A stretch of 64,000 nucleotides of DNA, taken from contig OY754980.1 of NCBI GenBank assembly GCA_963576475.1, positions 22,489,434-22,553,433 of the forward strand, written 5' to 3'. Below, piece by piece: positions 35,861 to 47,544 of this stretch; the first letter of the stretch is position 1; every line of letters starts with the position of its first letter. The notes below the pieces were generated by a model. That model had not been told where the DNA came from. It worked only from the letters and a program-made list of their open reading frames with translations, and did no database searches. This stretch comes from Molanna angustata. Taxonomy: Eukaryota > Arthropoda > Insecta > Trichoptera > Molannidae. The translations under genes and the position numbers were made by a program.

Positions 35861-35999
35861 TCTTTATTGAATTTTTTTCAAAAATATTTGATAAATTTGA
35901 TTTCAAATTGGGGTGTTCAGGTTTATAGTCCCCCTTAAATATTGTTAAATAATTATTGTTGAATAATTATTGTTGATGACAATAAATAATAATAATAAT

Positions 36000-36575
36000 A
36001 ATTAATTTGGATTATTTTTATAGCGCCGTTTTTGTGATAACCTCACCTCAAGGGCGCTTTGAATATATTAGGGGTTATTGTAAGACTCGCGGAAGAAGTG
36101 AGTTTTTAGGTGTTTCCTGAATAGTGCTAGGTTGTCGATTTGCCTCAGTTCAGGTGGTAGTTTATTCCACGAGGCTGGTCCGGCCACAGCAAAAGCACGA
36201 TCACCGAAAGATGAAGTGTTGACTCTATTTATTTCAGTCAACTTGCCAATCACGGATGTGGTGGCTGACCGAAGTGTTTGTTGTCGCTCGTTTACGGTGA
36301 GAGGGATGCAGAAGTCTGAAAGATACGTGGGAGCCATGCCATGGATCGCTTTGAAAGTCAACAAACATAATTTGTACTTGATTCTCTCTGGCACTTTAAG
36401 CCAGGGAAGATTTCGTAGATGGTGGGATATGTGTGAGAATTTCCCGGCTCCGGTGATTAGCCTAGCAGCAGCGTTGAAGACGGATTGAAGTTTGTTTAGC
36501 TCCAGCTTTGGAAGGTTTGCGTAGATACCATTGCAGTAGTCCAGGCGGGAAATAACAAATGCGTTAATAAAGCAG
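36000..36575 (-). pseudogene. CR1/L2-like LINE, reverse transcriptase C-terminus with 3' end
   Basis: The longest CR1/L2-like copy here. The minus-strand frame reads FVISRLDYCNGIYANLPKLE, LNKLQSVFNAAARLITGAGK, LPWLKVPERIKYKLCLLTFK, AIHGMAPTYLSDFC, FGDRAFAVAGPASWNKLPPE and LALFRKHLKTHFFRE, then a stop. These are the DYCN, AAARLI, RI.YK...L.FKA, FAVAGP..WN.LP and F...LKTHLF motifs of the RT thumb and C-terminus. The 3' noncoding end has the GCGCCCTTGAGGTGAGGTTA block and an (ATT)n tail. It has an open frame over about 180 codons but lacks endonuclease and RT core, so it is 5' truncated. Confidence 0.88.
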
Positions 36576-36769
36576 GTATGACTAGAATTAAATTATCCTT
36601 CACTTTATGACATTGGTCAGACTGTGAGAGTAAAAAGTGAGTAAATAAAATTTCACAAATGACAGCCCTGGTTGAGCGCAGGCGCATAGCCATCCGTGCT
36701 ATACCTAATATACTTACAATACCTACATGTACAAATACAATCTATTCACATTTTTGTTCCCTTTCTCGG

Positions 36770-37030
36770 ATTTAGTTCATGCGCATTGAAAGGATAGGGT
36801 TTTATGTTTCACGGCCTTTTTCCTTTAAAATACACAAGGCCCTTTTTTTTCTCCCAGATTCTTTCGGAGTTGTAAATCATCGACATAACGGAAAGCTTAA
36901 GTACGTGGAAGTAAGGGGGCGCACATTATATTCTTGTGGGACTTAATTTGGTTTCTATATCCGCACAAAAGGGCCATAATTTTTGTTCTACAAACGATGT
37001 GCAATGGAACAATGATCTCTAATTTGTTTC
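36770..37030. promoter_or_regulatory. candidate conserved noncoding block
   Basis: Unique sequence with GC-richer islands: ATGCGCATTGAAAGGATAGG, TTTATGTTTCACGGCC, TTCCTTTAAAATACACAAGG, GGAAGTAAGGGGGCGCACAT, and AAAAGGGCCATAATTTTTG. No repeat partner and no coding frame. It is listed as a possible hth enhancer on composition alone. Confidence 0.2.
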
Positions 37031-39410
37031 TAAGAGTGCTTCAATACAACTTTAAAAACCTGCATCAAAAAACTCGGTGTCTATATATTTATTTTGGTTA
37101 ACTCTTTATGTATTTATATTTATTTATTGTATTGAATATTTACAACCAAGTATACAAGACTATTGTGAGTAGAATGAAGATTAAATGAGTACGAAGTCAG
37201 AATAATTAGTACCTATAGCATGTATGACGCGATGCATGGATGTAAATGAGGCAGGTAATTTCATCGTGTAGGTAATTTCATAACAATAGTTACTGAATTA
37301 TTTTCCTTTTCGATAAAAATTCCAAATCAATATTACCTACTGATGACTACAACGAAGAAAAAAATACGAGAATTGAAGGAAGCAGAAGAATTATTCTTCG
37401 ATAATAATATTATTTGATTAAAAAATCTTCCTTTTTATTTATATTTTTTTATTTTTATTTATGTAATTTATAATACCTACCTATATAAAAAAAATACAGA
37501 AAAAGATGAACAGTAAAAAAACATATTGCCTTTTACTAGAATACAAGCATTCGTGTGTAAAATAGACATTTGAAACAAAACAAACAAAATATTATACATA
37601 AGTACATAATTATTGCTATACAAAAATAAATTAATATAATTTATAAAAGGTCTATTATATTTTTATATTTTTAAATGCTATGTTTTAAAGAAGTATGTAA
37701 TAGTGCACCTACCTAAGATATCGCGATTCTAGACTTACGTCATTTTGTACAGTGGGCACATACAAAAGTTATATTAATACTAAAGTCAGTCAAGTCAGTC
37801 GTTAGCTGCTGTGGTATCCTTTTACAGAAAAAAATCAGCCTTTATACTATGGCGTAAATTTAGCTGTCGCTGGTTCATGATTTATGTAACCAATCAAATC
37901 GCTTTATTAAATTGAAGTAGTCATTCGACGAGAAAAAAATATTATATTCTATACAAAAATGCCACCATAGGAATGTGTTGCAATCACAATAATAATTCTG
38001 TCGCCTCTGCATTGTTTGTTTTGACACGTGCATATAACGTGCAACGTACACACTAAAGGGACCAATGGGGATTCGAACCAGGGAAACAACAACACACGAT
38101 TGCACAGAACTACATGTGGTCCACAGATTATGAAAAGGGACAGAACTGCTCTTTTTAACCCGACTGGGTAAACCATTATGTTCAAAATCTTCTACATCCT
38201 ATTATGAAATAGTTAGTTACTAAATGTATTCAATGGACCAGATTATTTTCTATATACCTAATGCATATGTAACTACCATTTTGCCGTGTCCCTAGTGAAA
38301 TAAACATGCTATTATGACGTAGCGTATTGCTATATAAATAAACTTTCTTTTATATTAATACAAGTATTATACCTAAATACATAGGTGTTACTTAATTGAA
38401 TTCACGTGTTTTTCTGATCATCGATAATCCCTAAATGTTTCAAATAGGTAATTTTTCTGATTTAGTGGCATATTTTGGGTGTCATTTTATAAATCCATTT
38501 CATAAATACCTATCACAAAATAAACAATATTTGAAAAGGTACTTGAAAGACAGTTAATAAATCATATATTTCTCAATATTGTAACGATTTTTTATATTAA
38601 TATATATAAATATTGGTTATACTGTGGTTATTTGTTATTAATTTATTTTATTATATTTATTAAAAAAACAATACAAAATAAACAGTAGATATTACGATAT
38701 TTACATAGTAAATTAATAGTTATGTATGACCCAATTTCGAATAGAGAATTTCTCGAATTTTGAAGTCAGTCACATTTCACAATACATACACACCTAACTC
38801 AAACTGTATATACTCGTAAATCTTAATCTATAGGCAAATTAAGGAATATAATATGTGATATTTATATCGATATAGAAACAAAAATTCGGGAATAATTTGT
38901 CAACCCATGCAAATATATTAAAAAATCTACATTTAAATAATAAAAGTTATATTCAAATAATCGTCAATTTTCTTCAGTTAATTTTTAATTGTATTTTTCA
39001 TTATGTTACGCTGGGTCGGGTTAGGTTAATCCGTTATGAGGACTGCTCAACATTATCTTAGAAATATTTTGTACTACCGACCTGAATACTGAATATGTAA
39101 TGTATAACATATAAGTATTATTATATGATAAATACATACATACTTTAATACAAAGATGCCAGCTACAACATTGTTACAAAACATGATTTACCATTATACG
39201 TCCTTATATGAAACATTTAATTGATTGCATTGTTTGCTTTGATCGTTCCTTCCTACCTATAGATCTGAGGGAACTACTTTTACTAATAATCCATTACACC
39301 ATAGCATGTCTATTTCTTCAATTTCGTGACATATATAATAAGTACCTACACTTGTATTATGGGTATTTTAATTTTTTTAAATCAACTCAGTGGTAATAAA
39401 TTATTTATCA

Positions 39411-39444
39411 AAATGGACCAAGCACGCGTATGCTTGGTCCATTT
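39411..39444. repeat. hairpin, 14-bp perfect arms
   Basis: AAATGGACCAAGCA, loop CGCGTA, TGCTTGGTCCATTT. Confidence 0.75.
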
Positions 39445-39689
39445 CGATATTTTAAATATAAAACGAACGTTGGTAGATATATTATGTATTATGCTGTATT
39501 TACGAAATAGATGCATTATTAATACAAGACTTAAAATATTATATTTTTTTAGTTATCTATGGTATTCACAAATAAGGAACAAATAAATACATTTTTTCAA
39601 ATGAATACAACATAGCACCTACCTATACTTTTAATACAATTTGATAGTAAGTACATAATAAATTTAAATTCTTACTTAGTTCTTACTAA

Positions 39690-39830
39690 TAGAAAAGCGT
39701 GTATGAGACGATGCATGGATGTGAATTAAGCGAGTACCTAATGTAGGTATGTCAATAAGGAGGAGTCTGGCGTTTTGTTCTCTGTTTTCCCAAGAAGGGA
39801 AATGACGTGACGGTATGGAATGGCATGGTA
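39690..39830 (+). pseudogene. RTE-like LINE 3' scrap
   Basis: CGTGTATGAGACGATGCATG GATGT gives RV*DDAWM/ACMRRCMDVN, matching 23160-23590, followed by GAGTCTGGCG and GGAAATGACGTGACGGTATG. A further tiny piece (GACGCGATGCATGGATGTAA) lies at 37205-37240. Confidence 0.6.
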
Positions 39831-40720
39831 GGTATATGTATATAGTATTCACTAAGACAAAAATCATAATTCTGTTGCAACTGCACACAACCGTTTATGA
39901 TGTAAAAACTGCACACATAAAATTATTGTTTTGATTTTTTAAACGGAATTCTGGTTTTGAAATCGATATTTTTGTCAATTTTCTCTCGATGTATGCTTTA
40001 AAATAAATTGCGACTCACGTACCTACCTATACCTAAGTGCAGAGTACCTACCCAGAAGTGGATCTAAATTAAAGAACATAATAATATTAGGGCTAGATCA
40101 TATATAGATTTTTAATATAATATATTATACTAGATGTCGTAGCAAATTTCGTATGAATCGAAGTGAGACATTTTTTCTATAGAGAATAACGACTAATGTG
40201 AATTGTTTTCGGATTTATTTGTCTAAAAAAACATTTTAATTATTAAAGCTTAGAGAACAGTTATCTAGGATGTGTTGAAATGTAAGGAAAACTGAAATAT
40301 GTTGCCAACCAAAACTTCAAACGCGCGATATTCCATGACTCACTTTTTGCACAGAATAGGTACTACATCTAGTATATTGTAATAAAAATCTATGGGCCAG
40401 ATTGTATTTAAACATTTTTTCGAAAAACAAGGAACGTTCCTACCTTTCTCGATTCCATATTTATATTACTCATGAATATTTTAGGCCTTACATTATGTAG
40501 GTAACTAATAACTGCTAAGATACAATATTTTTCCTAAAAACGTAAAAATAAATTATAAAACACCTACAACAATTCCATTTATTATCAGTAATTCAATACT
40601 CAATACCCATGACAGCAATGAAAAGAGTTATAATTAACTACACAAATGCGAACACTTTAAGCCTGTTGTACAGTAAAAGATTTCGCTTTAAGGCCTTACA
40701 ATTTATAACGGATTATTAAG

Positions 40721-40915
40721 AGGTATAAATGAAAACACTAATTAGTTTTAGTTTCACTATTTAATTTTAACACTGGCACTGACCGGTATCGATCTGAAGA
40801 TCATCGTCAGAGTGCTCTGAGCACTCTGACGATGATCTTCAGATCGATACCGGTCAGTGCCAGTGTTAAAATTAAATAGTGAAACTAAAACTAATTAGTG
40901 TTTTCATTTATACCT
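40721..40915. mobile_element. perfect 195-bp palindrome with hammerhead-like core
   Basis: Arms 40721-40817 and 40819-40915 (97 bp each) are exact inverse complements around a single T at 40818. Read outward from the centre on either strand: GAGCACT, CTGACGA, a GATC/GATC stem-loop, GATA, CCGGTC, AGTGCC. The order CUGANGA, stem, GA(A)A, short CCGG helix, then a strand (AGTGC) that pairs with the GCACT before the core is that of minimal type-I hammerhead motifs known from Penelope-like retroelements. The GAAA box is GATA here, so activity is unlikely. The outer arms carry AGTTTTAGTTTCACTATTTA, shared with 47585-47691. Confidence 0.7.
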
Positions 40916-42059
40916 AGTATAATGGAGTTTCACCACGAATTATCCGTCGACAAAATTAACAAGGATTATTAAGACTTAGTAGTCTTATTGTGGAAGTGTG
41001 TTGGAGCCAATTTCTTGGCACTGCTATGACCGCTCCAAGGGACGAGAACCTACCTGGGTCCCGACTGACCATGGGACAACAAAATGTCAGAACTGTTATT
41101 GTTATTTTGTTGTTGCAGGCCAAAAATGGACACATTCCGGGAAAAAAATATTATGAATACAAGTGATGAACGGTCGCCAGACAAGACATTATGTTGTGCA
41201 TTGTCACAAAACGTTGTACATTGCAGTCTTTAAAAAAATAAATGTCACATTTCTCAACAAAATTATGTAAGAAAATTATTTTTCTGTTACAAAAAACATA
41301 AACTCAACGTATAGTACCTACATTAATACATAATTTTACATTGAACAATGTGAAGTCTCGAGTAAATTATGGATAAAAAGAAAAAAAATGGTGACAATAG
41401 TTTTTTGTTTCTATTAAATATTCCAACTATTTATTTGGGTATATTTTTCGCTGACTAGCAACAAAAAGGGTTTTTTTCATATTGTCAAGGTAAAAAGTCA
41501 TATTCGTGAATATATATTATCATCTGAGGGCGCTGTAAAGTGTTTTTTTTTTTAAATTATGTCTTTGTTCTTTTGATCGAAAATATTTGACAACCATTTA
41601 AAAAAACTAATAATATGTACCTAGTAGGAAGGTATATGTTGGTTAAAAAACAAAATAATACATATTGATGATTTGGCATTTTGGATTCTCCTCATTGATT
41701 CATACAAACTCGTATTAATTATAAAGTCTTAATCATTTTAACAAATTAATGAAAAAAAATATATCCATTAACCTTAATAATTCAAAGAAGAAAGACAGGT
41801 TTGTGAATATATGAGCAATGTTAATGACATACATTTAAGTTTTTAATCAGAATTTAGCAATGACAACCATTACAAAAAGGTTATTTGTTGTGTTTATAAG
41901 AATTTTAATTAATCCTACAATGAACAAATAAAACAGCATATCGAAACATTATTTCATATATGGCCTTTGTTCTTGATCCTAATAAGTATTACGATTGTTA
42001 GGTACTCACATAGGTATTCCCAAAAATAAGCAAACGCTTCGTGTGTACCTAGATGAACG

Positions 42060-42108
42060 AAATCAATATGGTAGGATCGCAATTATTGAGATCCTACCAT
42101 ATTGATTT
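42060..42108. repeat. hairpin, 19-bp perfect arms, 11-nt loop
   Basis: AAATCAATATGGTAGGATC at 42060-42078 and its complement at 42090-42108. Confidence 0.85.
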
Positions 42109-43959
42109 ATCTGACCAATATGATTTCAATAAGTTTTCAAACGCACAGCATCCCGAATATTTATATTTATCCACACATTGTAGAAGACTTTTATTACCGC
42201 TATGCCACCAGAGTCTTATAATATTATAGTCTCAAAGGTGATTGACATCTGTGGTAATTAAATTACCCTTGTATCACATGATTGGCACTAATTGACTTTT
42301 AAAACAACACAGTTGCCATAAACTCGAATGGCGAATATTAATCACTACTATACTTTTCCTTAATTGGACATCAATGAAGCCGATGAGAGTATTTTAGCAT
42401 AATTGATATCATATTTTAGTTACCGTAATATACTTGAGATTGTTGACTATTTATTCAAAACAAAATCAATGAATTATAGTAATATGCTATCTGAATTAGC
42501 AATTTCATTATAACTGGTGTTTAAATATTTTATAGCACGGCTTAAGGTGGCCATAAAGCAAATAAGTCAAGTCAATGAATGAATAAATACGTTTATTTGG
42601 TTTTTCGTCATTTTCTTTACTTACAATGACGGTCGCAGGTTACCAGGAGCGCATAAATAGAGACTGTTAACTTCCCAGAGTCCAGTAACGATATCATTAA
42701 CACTCTTATTTGTGGCAGTCGCCGACGTAACGAGCTCCTTAATTGCATTTTCAATTTACCGCTTATTTATTTATTACCTTAACACTACTCCTAAACGACC
42801 CACTTCGAAACTTTCGCTACTCTGTGCATCATCCATATGTGACGCAACGTAGTCAAACACACTATTAAATTTACGCATGTTTGTCATTATTTTGCGTGTG
42901 ATTTCATCAAAAACTAGCACGATAAAGTCATGTAGATTGTAATTTTTATTTTTATTTCAAAAACGGTTACGTAAAATAATACTTTTATTAACACTTTTTT
43001 TCATATTATCAAACTTACAAAGACTAAAACGGTACATACGCATCGTTTCAATAATGTATAATAATGACGCATTATTATTTGTAATTGTCATTAGATTATC
43101 TACCCACTGCAACTTCAAACCTAATAATTATCGTCATTACATTATCATAACACTTGTCAACGTACATTAATTACCTACCACGAGATTTATTGTTCATAAT
43201 CTTTAAAACATATACCTACCATGAGACTTGTGGTTAGTAATCTTCATAGCTTTACCGTGCAGTCCAACGTAATACTTAGGTACCACTAAAAAATAGGTTT
43301 CAAGTTTTAAAGTTTTCTACTTGACATTACCATGAGACTTTAATATTACTACATACACTGAGAAATTCTAATTAAAATGGTGTCACCAAATTTTCCAAAA
43401 TATCTTCGCAATCGAAAAAAATGTCTCTCTAAAATTCTCGAATAAAATTTAATTTAAGCTTTTTTCGAGTTTTTTCATTTGATATCTGTAGACAATTAAC
43501 ACTTCCTTCTGCAATTTCCTCTATTTTTGAAAAATTTACCGTTATAAACAGAATTTGCTGCATTAGGTCCAAATTCTCAGATATACCTACAAAAATTACT
43601 ACATAATTTTATATACTATTTAAAAAAATATATACCAGACACAAAATAACACAATATTATTGAAATATTTACGATATAGTTATTCACAAAAACGGCGCTA
43701 TATACCTACCTAAGTCATATTATTTTATTATTAGGTATACATTATTGAAGTAACCTGTTTAGTAGGTTGTGAGGTCGTCCATGAGAACGTCGTAAGAGGA
43801 CAAAAAACCGACACTGCAACACGTTATGCAGTCGTCAATGACAAACGGTAAAGTCGTAACAGTGTTTTTTCGACTCACTTCTGATGGCGACGGAATATTA
43901 TATCCATCTGTCTGCACTGTTCTAATTTCAGTATATTGCGAGCACAAAGATTAAACACG

Positions 43960-44100
43960 AACTCGCCAAGTTCAGTGCAAAAATATGCACAAATCGCACG
44001 GCGTAGTGTTAAAAATGAAAGCGCGGTGCGCATGTGTGCAATTAATTAGCAAAGTGTACGCGCTGTAGCTAATGAGGCCCGGTTAATAATGGAAGGTACC
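43960..44100. promoter_or_regulatory. candidate hth enhancer block with homeodomain sites
   Basis: A unique, GC-richer block with GCGCGGTGCGCATGTGTGCA next to CAATTAATTAGCAAAG, then GTAGCTAATGAGGCCCGGTT and TTAATAATGG. The clustering of TAAT cores in a GC-rich setting differs from the surrounding intron. No coding frame or repeat partner. Confidence 0.3.
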
Positions 44101-44399
44101 AACATATTATGTGAAGACCAGCATGTAGTTACCCAGCAAACCTTGAACGAGCGAACCTCTTAGGAAATAGCTTTTAAGAATATGTTGACTCAACAATAAA
44201 GTACGGTAGCGCCGACACTGATTAAATAAACCAAATAAGGACTTTAATAACTCTATGAATAAGAATGGCCTATTTACTTTATTTGATCTGATTTTTGCCT
44301 TTTGTGGAGGTTCCGTTTAGTACAACTGACTTGGAAAAAAATCTAATATATGAAGTGGAATTTTCTTTTTTTTTTAATTTTAATTTGGATTGGTGTTAT

Positions 44400-44705
44400 T
44401 ACTATTATAAAAAAAGTAAACAAAGTCAGGCTCTGCATGACTTAGCTCCGCACTATATTCGAGAACTGTGTCAGAGGAATGTACCATCAGAGAGACGCTT
44501 AACATTTACATCGCCAGAATCACAGAATACCAAGTCTATAAAGGTATTGGATAGAGCGAATAAATCTGCTAACTTAGATAGTGGTTTCAGTGTAAACGGA
44601 GCTATCAAATGGAATAAATTGCCTTATGAAGTGCGTGGAGAGCAGATTTTTGGAACCTTCAGTAAATTACTTAAGACTTCTCTAATTCGCAGCCCATGAA
44701 ATGAT
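44400..44705 (+). pseudogene. CR1-like LINE reverse transcriptase C-terminus, fragment b
   Basis: The frame reads QALHDLAPHYIRELCQRNVP, SERRLTFTSPESQNTKSIKV, DSGFSVNGAIKWNKLPYEVR and IFGTFSKLLKTSLIRSP, then a stop. It is the same element as 26895-27131 and extends to the true C-terminus. The upstream part of the open frame (44295-44400) is unrelated AT-rich sequence. A third scrap is at 47365-47480. Confidence 0.8.
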
Positions 44706-44874
44706 CTCTTACCACAATACGACGCTGTAAAAATTTGATAATTACCTATTAATAAACTCTCGTATCATGACGGCTATAATTTAATGAAAATGAATTTGTC
44801 TCGCAGTTGTTTTAAAATTAAACCTAACATATCTATAACTGATATCTGATCTATCACTGAAAAGCTGAAATAAA

Positions 44875-45115
44875 ACAGGATGAGATGGTTTGGTCACGTG
44901 ATGCACAGAAATTAAGATTATTCGGTAAAGAAACGCTCAACATCCCAGCTAGACCTAGGGACAGAGGCAGACCCACAGCAACATGGTGGTCCAGTATTGA
45001 GAAGGAGCTGGCGGCTCAGAGTGTTGACAACCCAGGACAGAAGATCCTGGCGCTTACGTACCTACAAGGAGGCCCGACCCTGAATAAGCCGGCATAGAGG
45101 GGCAAGAAAAAGAAG
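44875..45115 (+). pseudogene. RTE-type LINE C-terminal fragment
   Basis: RMRWFGHVM (GATGAGATGGTTTGGTCACG) followed in another frame by IPARPRDRGRPTATWWSSIE and KELAAQSVDNPGQKILALTY. GRP..TW and the trailing region are typical of this RT tail. It is a different subfamily from 23160-23590. One frameshift; no catalytic domain. Confidence 0.7.
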
Positions 45116-45869
45116 ACATAATATAAATACTAACTATTGTATCGAAATAACTTGAGGTTTTACGTTTTGGATTAGTTGGAAATAAATATAATAATCCCGC
45201 CCCTGTAAATTTGTTTGTATATAAATAAATAAATAAAGCTGGTCTCCATGAAACTGTTCAATATTATGAAGCCCCTGTCCATAACGTTTTAATGAACATA
45301 TTGTAAACAATAGGTTCCAGTCTTGAAATCATGACTTTAAAATAATGTAGGAACTTCTGGTCTTGTTACCAAAATAGGAGACACATAAGCATTAAAAAAA
45401 TTAATGGCACGTCTCAAAACCTCTCACGAAGAAATGATTATAATACCATATGATTATAAGAAATGATTATAAGTCCATATTTATGCATTTGGTATATCTT
45501 CAAGGAAGGTGAACTTTGCCATCCATCGAGCTAAAATTAAGGATCTAGGCCCAACATCCAATTGCTGACCTAAATAACCTTGGAGTAAATTGTATAAAAA
45601 CATACAAAGCAGAATATTAGCAGACCTGGAAAGGTATAATGCTCTTTATAAATTCTTCTGGCATTCCTTGCAAGTTAAATACGACATAATATTCAAATAA
45701 AAAAAGATGTACTCAGTAAAAAAAAATACGCTACAGCAATGACACAAAAACGTGTTATTGTATTTCATGCTCAGAAGTTCTTTGTAAAAATACGTTCACA
45801 TAATAATTTAATGACGTTGGCGTAATTAAGCGATAATGAATCAATACCTGCCCCATATTGTCAACAGGT

Positions 45870-46110
45870 GACATCCAGTTCCGCCGTGCGACCGATACAC
45901 ATCACACCACCTAATATATTAAGAAAGGCGATCCCGCGTCGGGCGGTTCCTCAGTCGGCGCATAAAACACACGGGTGGAATAAAAACGCACTCCGAGTCA
46001 TGTTCGCAATGTAATGGCAGCGGCAAACTTAACGCTTCGAAGGTTTTAATCACCGCATTAATTTATTACTGCGCGCAAATTAAATATTGAACGAAAAAAA
46101 AATAACCGAT
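45870..46110. promoter_or_regulatory. candidate conserved noncoding block
   Basis: The largest GC-richer patch of the right half with no repeat partner: GTTCCGCCGTGCGACCGATA, CGATCCCGCGTCGGGCGGTT, AATGGCAGCGGCAAAC, TTAATTTATTACTGCGCGCA. A CAACAGGTGAC site (E-box CAGGTG) is at its left edge. No frame resembles a protein. Listed as a candidate hth enhancer. Confidence 0.3.
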
Positions 46111-46307
46111 CACTGAACCAGAATTAATAGACACATAATTAGGAAAAACTTCACTTTGTACAAAATGTGCTTTGAAAATCGTTTCATACAAATACGGTTC
46201 GATCGTATTATTTATCTTCATAAAAGTGGCCGTTCATACAAACAGAAGTAGGTACTTACAATAATTGTAATTCATATCGTAAAATTCCATGATTTTTCTT
46301 ATGCAGG

Positions 46308-46500
46308 AACATTAGTTGGTAAGCCGTTTGGCTTCTGTGCGGGCATCCTAGGTTCGATCCCCAGCAGAGGAGAAATTTATTTAAAAAGTCATTTCTCACG
46401 CAAATCTTGCTTCTCTGGGCCGGAAACACTGGTTAGTTAGAAAAAATTGGCATGTGGTTGTAAATTCGCCACTTGCGAAGAGTGCAAGGAAGTTTAGATG
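46308..46500 (+). mobile_element. SINE family B, copy
   Basis: TTGGTAAGCCGTTTGGCTTC, GGTTCGATCCCCAGCAGAGG (box B), CATTTCTCACGCAAATC, and the end CCACTTGCGAAGAGTGCAAG. Its first box A bases are lost. It is followed without a gap by a family A SINE. Confidence 0.8.
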
Positions 46501-46692
46501 GGTCGATGGCAGAACGGTTAGCGCGCTGGGCTAGTAATCCAGTGGTCGCGAGTTCGAATCCTGCCTCGACCGATTTCGTTCGCCTATAGCACAAGCATTT
46601 ATTTGCTTATTTTAGGGAACGTAGGAAGATGTATATGTACTTGTTTAACAAGATCATATTCATTTTTTATTTAAAAAAAAAAAAAAAAAAAG
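46501..46692 (+). mobile_element. SINE family A, full-length reference copy
   Basis: The tRNA-like head GGTCGATGGCAGAACGGTTA, GCGCGCTGGGCTAGTAATCC, AGTGGTCGCGAGTTCGAATC folds roughly as a cloverleaf with an AGT (Thr) anticodon-like loop, and the 3' strand CTCGACC pairs with GGTCGAT except at one position. The T-stem has an A-C mismatch, and an unrelated body (GCATTTATTTGCTTATTTTA) and an A-run follow, so it is a SINE, not a working tRNA gene. Box A is TGGCAGAACGG and box B GAGTTCGAATCC. Confidence 0.8.
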
Positions 46693-47364
46693 TGTTTATT
46701 ATTATTACATATTTTAAGAGAAGTGACACAAATTTAATTTTATTACGTTTTTGATATTTGTCATTTTGAAATACAGGTTAGTTTTACTAGTGGTGCATTG
46801 CAGTTACAAAGCAATTTATAATCCATTTATTATAATATCTTAAAAGAACTTCTCCTTTATGTAGGCATACATACTTATGAGAAAAAATATTCGTACAATA
46901 AAACTCTAATTCAATGTTCAATATACATATAATATAGGTATTATTACAATCGGAGTCACGTACGTTTCAGTAATAAACAAAAACCATATTTTAAACCTTG
47001 GATAAATAGTAAAAAATCAGTAATTCAAATGTATAATTATATAAAAGTAATTCGATTTATGGTAAATACAGATGCCTGCCTAGTGAAACATCAACAATAA
47101 TTTCACTAAATGGATGATAAAAAAATACTTTGAATTGATTCACGCCTCGTGCACTATATTACTCAAAGAATGCATTTCATAATCACGCCTTGTTCCTTAT
47201 AATTAAACACATATTTTTCTTACACTGAGTATATCCAATGAACGATTAAAACCTCGATTTATATAAAGAATCATAACAATAGTATCAATCTGATTCTGCA
47301 GTTGTTCATTTCAAGTTTATAAATATGTGCATTTTATTTAGTCGCCAAATTAAAAAAAATGAAT

Positions 47365-47480
47365 CGTTGAATTATGTTAATAACCTCTTGAGAGTCTTGG
47401 AATCTTCGGTAAATTAATTAAGACTACTTTGTTTCGTATAGCCAACGATTCAGAAATAGGACTCGGGAATGATTTTGTAT
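47365..47480 (+). pseudogene. CR1-like LINE 3' scrap
   Basis: TTGGAATCTTCGGTAAATTA, ATTAAGACTACTTTG and ATGATTTTGTATCACAAAAC align with the end of 44400-44705 (TTTGGAACCTTCAGTAAATT). Confidence 0.55.
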
Positions 47481-47544
47481 CACAAAACAATGTTACATAA
47501 ATTACAAGTTAAATATTGTTTTATTTAGTTTGACGACGTACAAT

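Noticed and set aside
36132..36488. 118-codon plus-strand open frame
   Set aside because: Antisense shadow of the CR1/L2-like reverse transcriptase fragment.
42060..42108. miRNA precursor
   Set aside because: A 19-bp stem is too short for a pre-miRNA and there is no flanking lower stem.
43685..43700. CR1/L2 3' tail (AAAACGGCGCTATA)
   Set aside because: Only about 14 bp match, with no neighbouring element sequence.
46501..46572. Possible functional tRNA-Thr (AGT)
   Set aside because: Acceptor and T-stem mismatches plus a shared SINE body and A-tail; several related fragments in the window show that it is a SINE.
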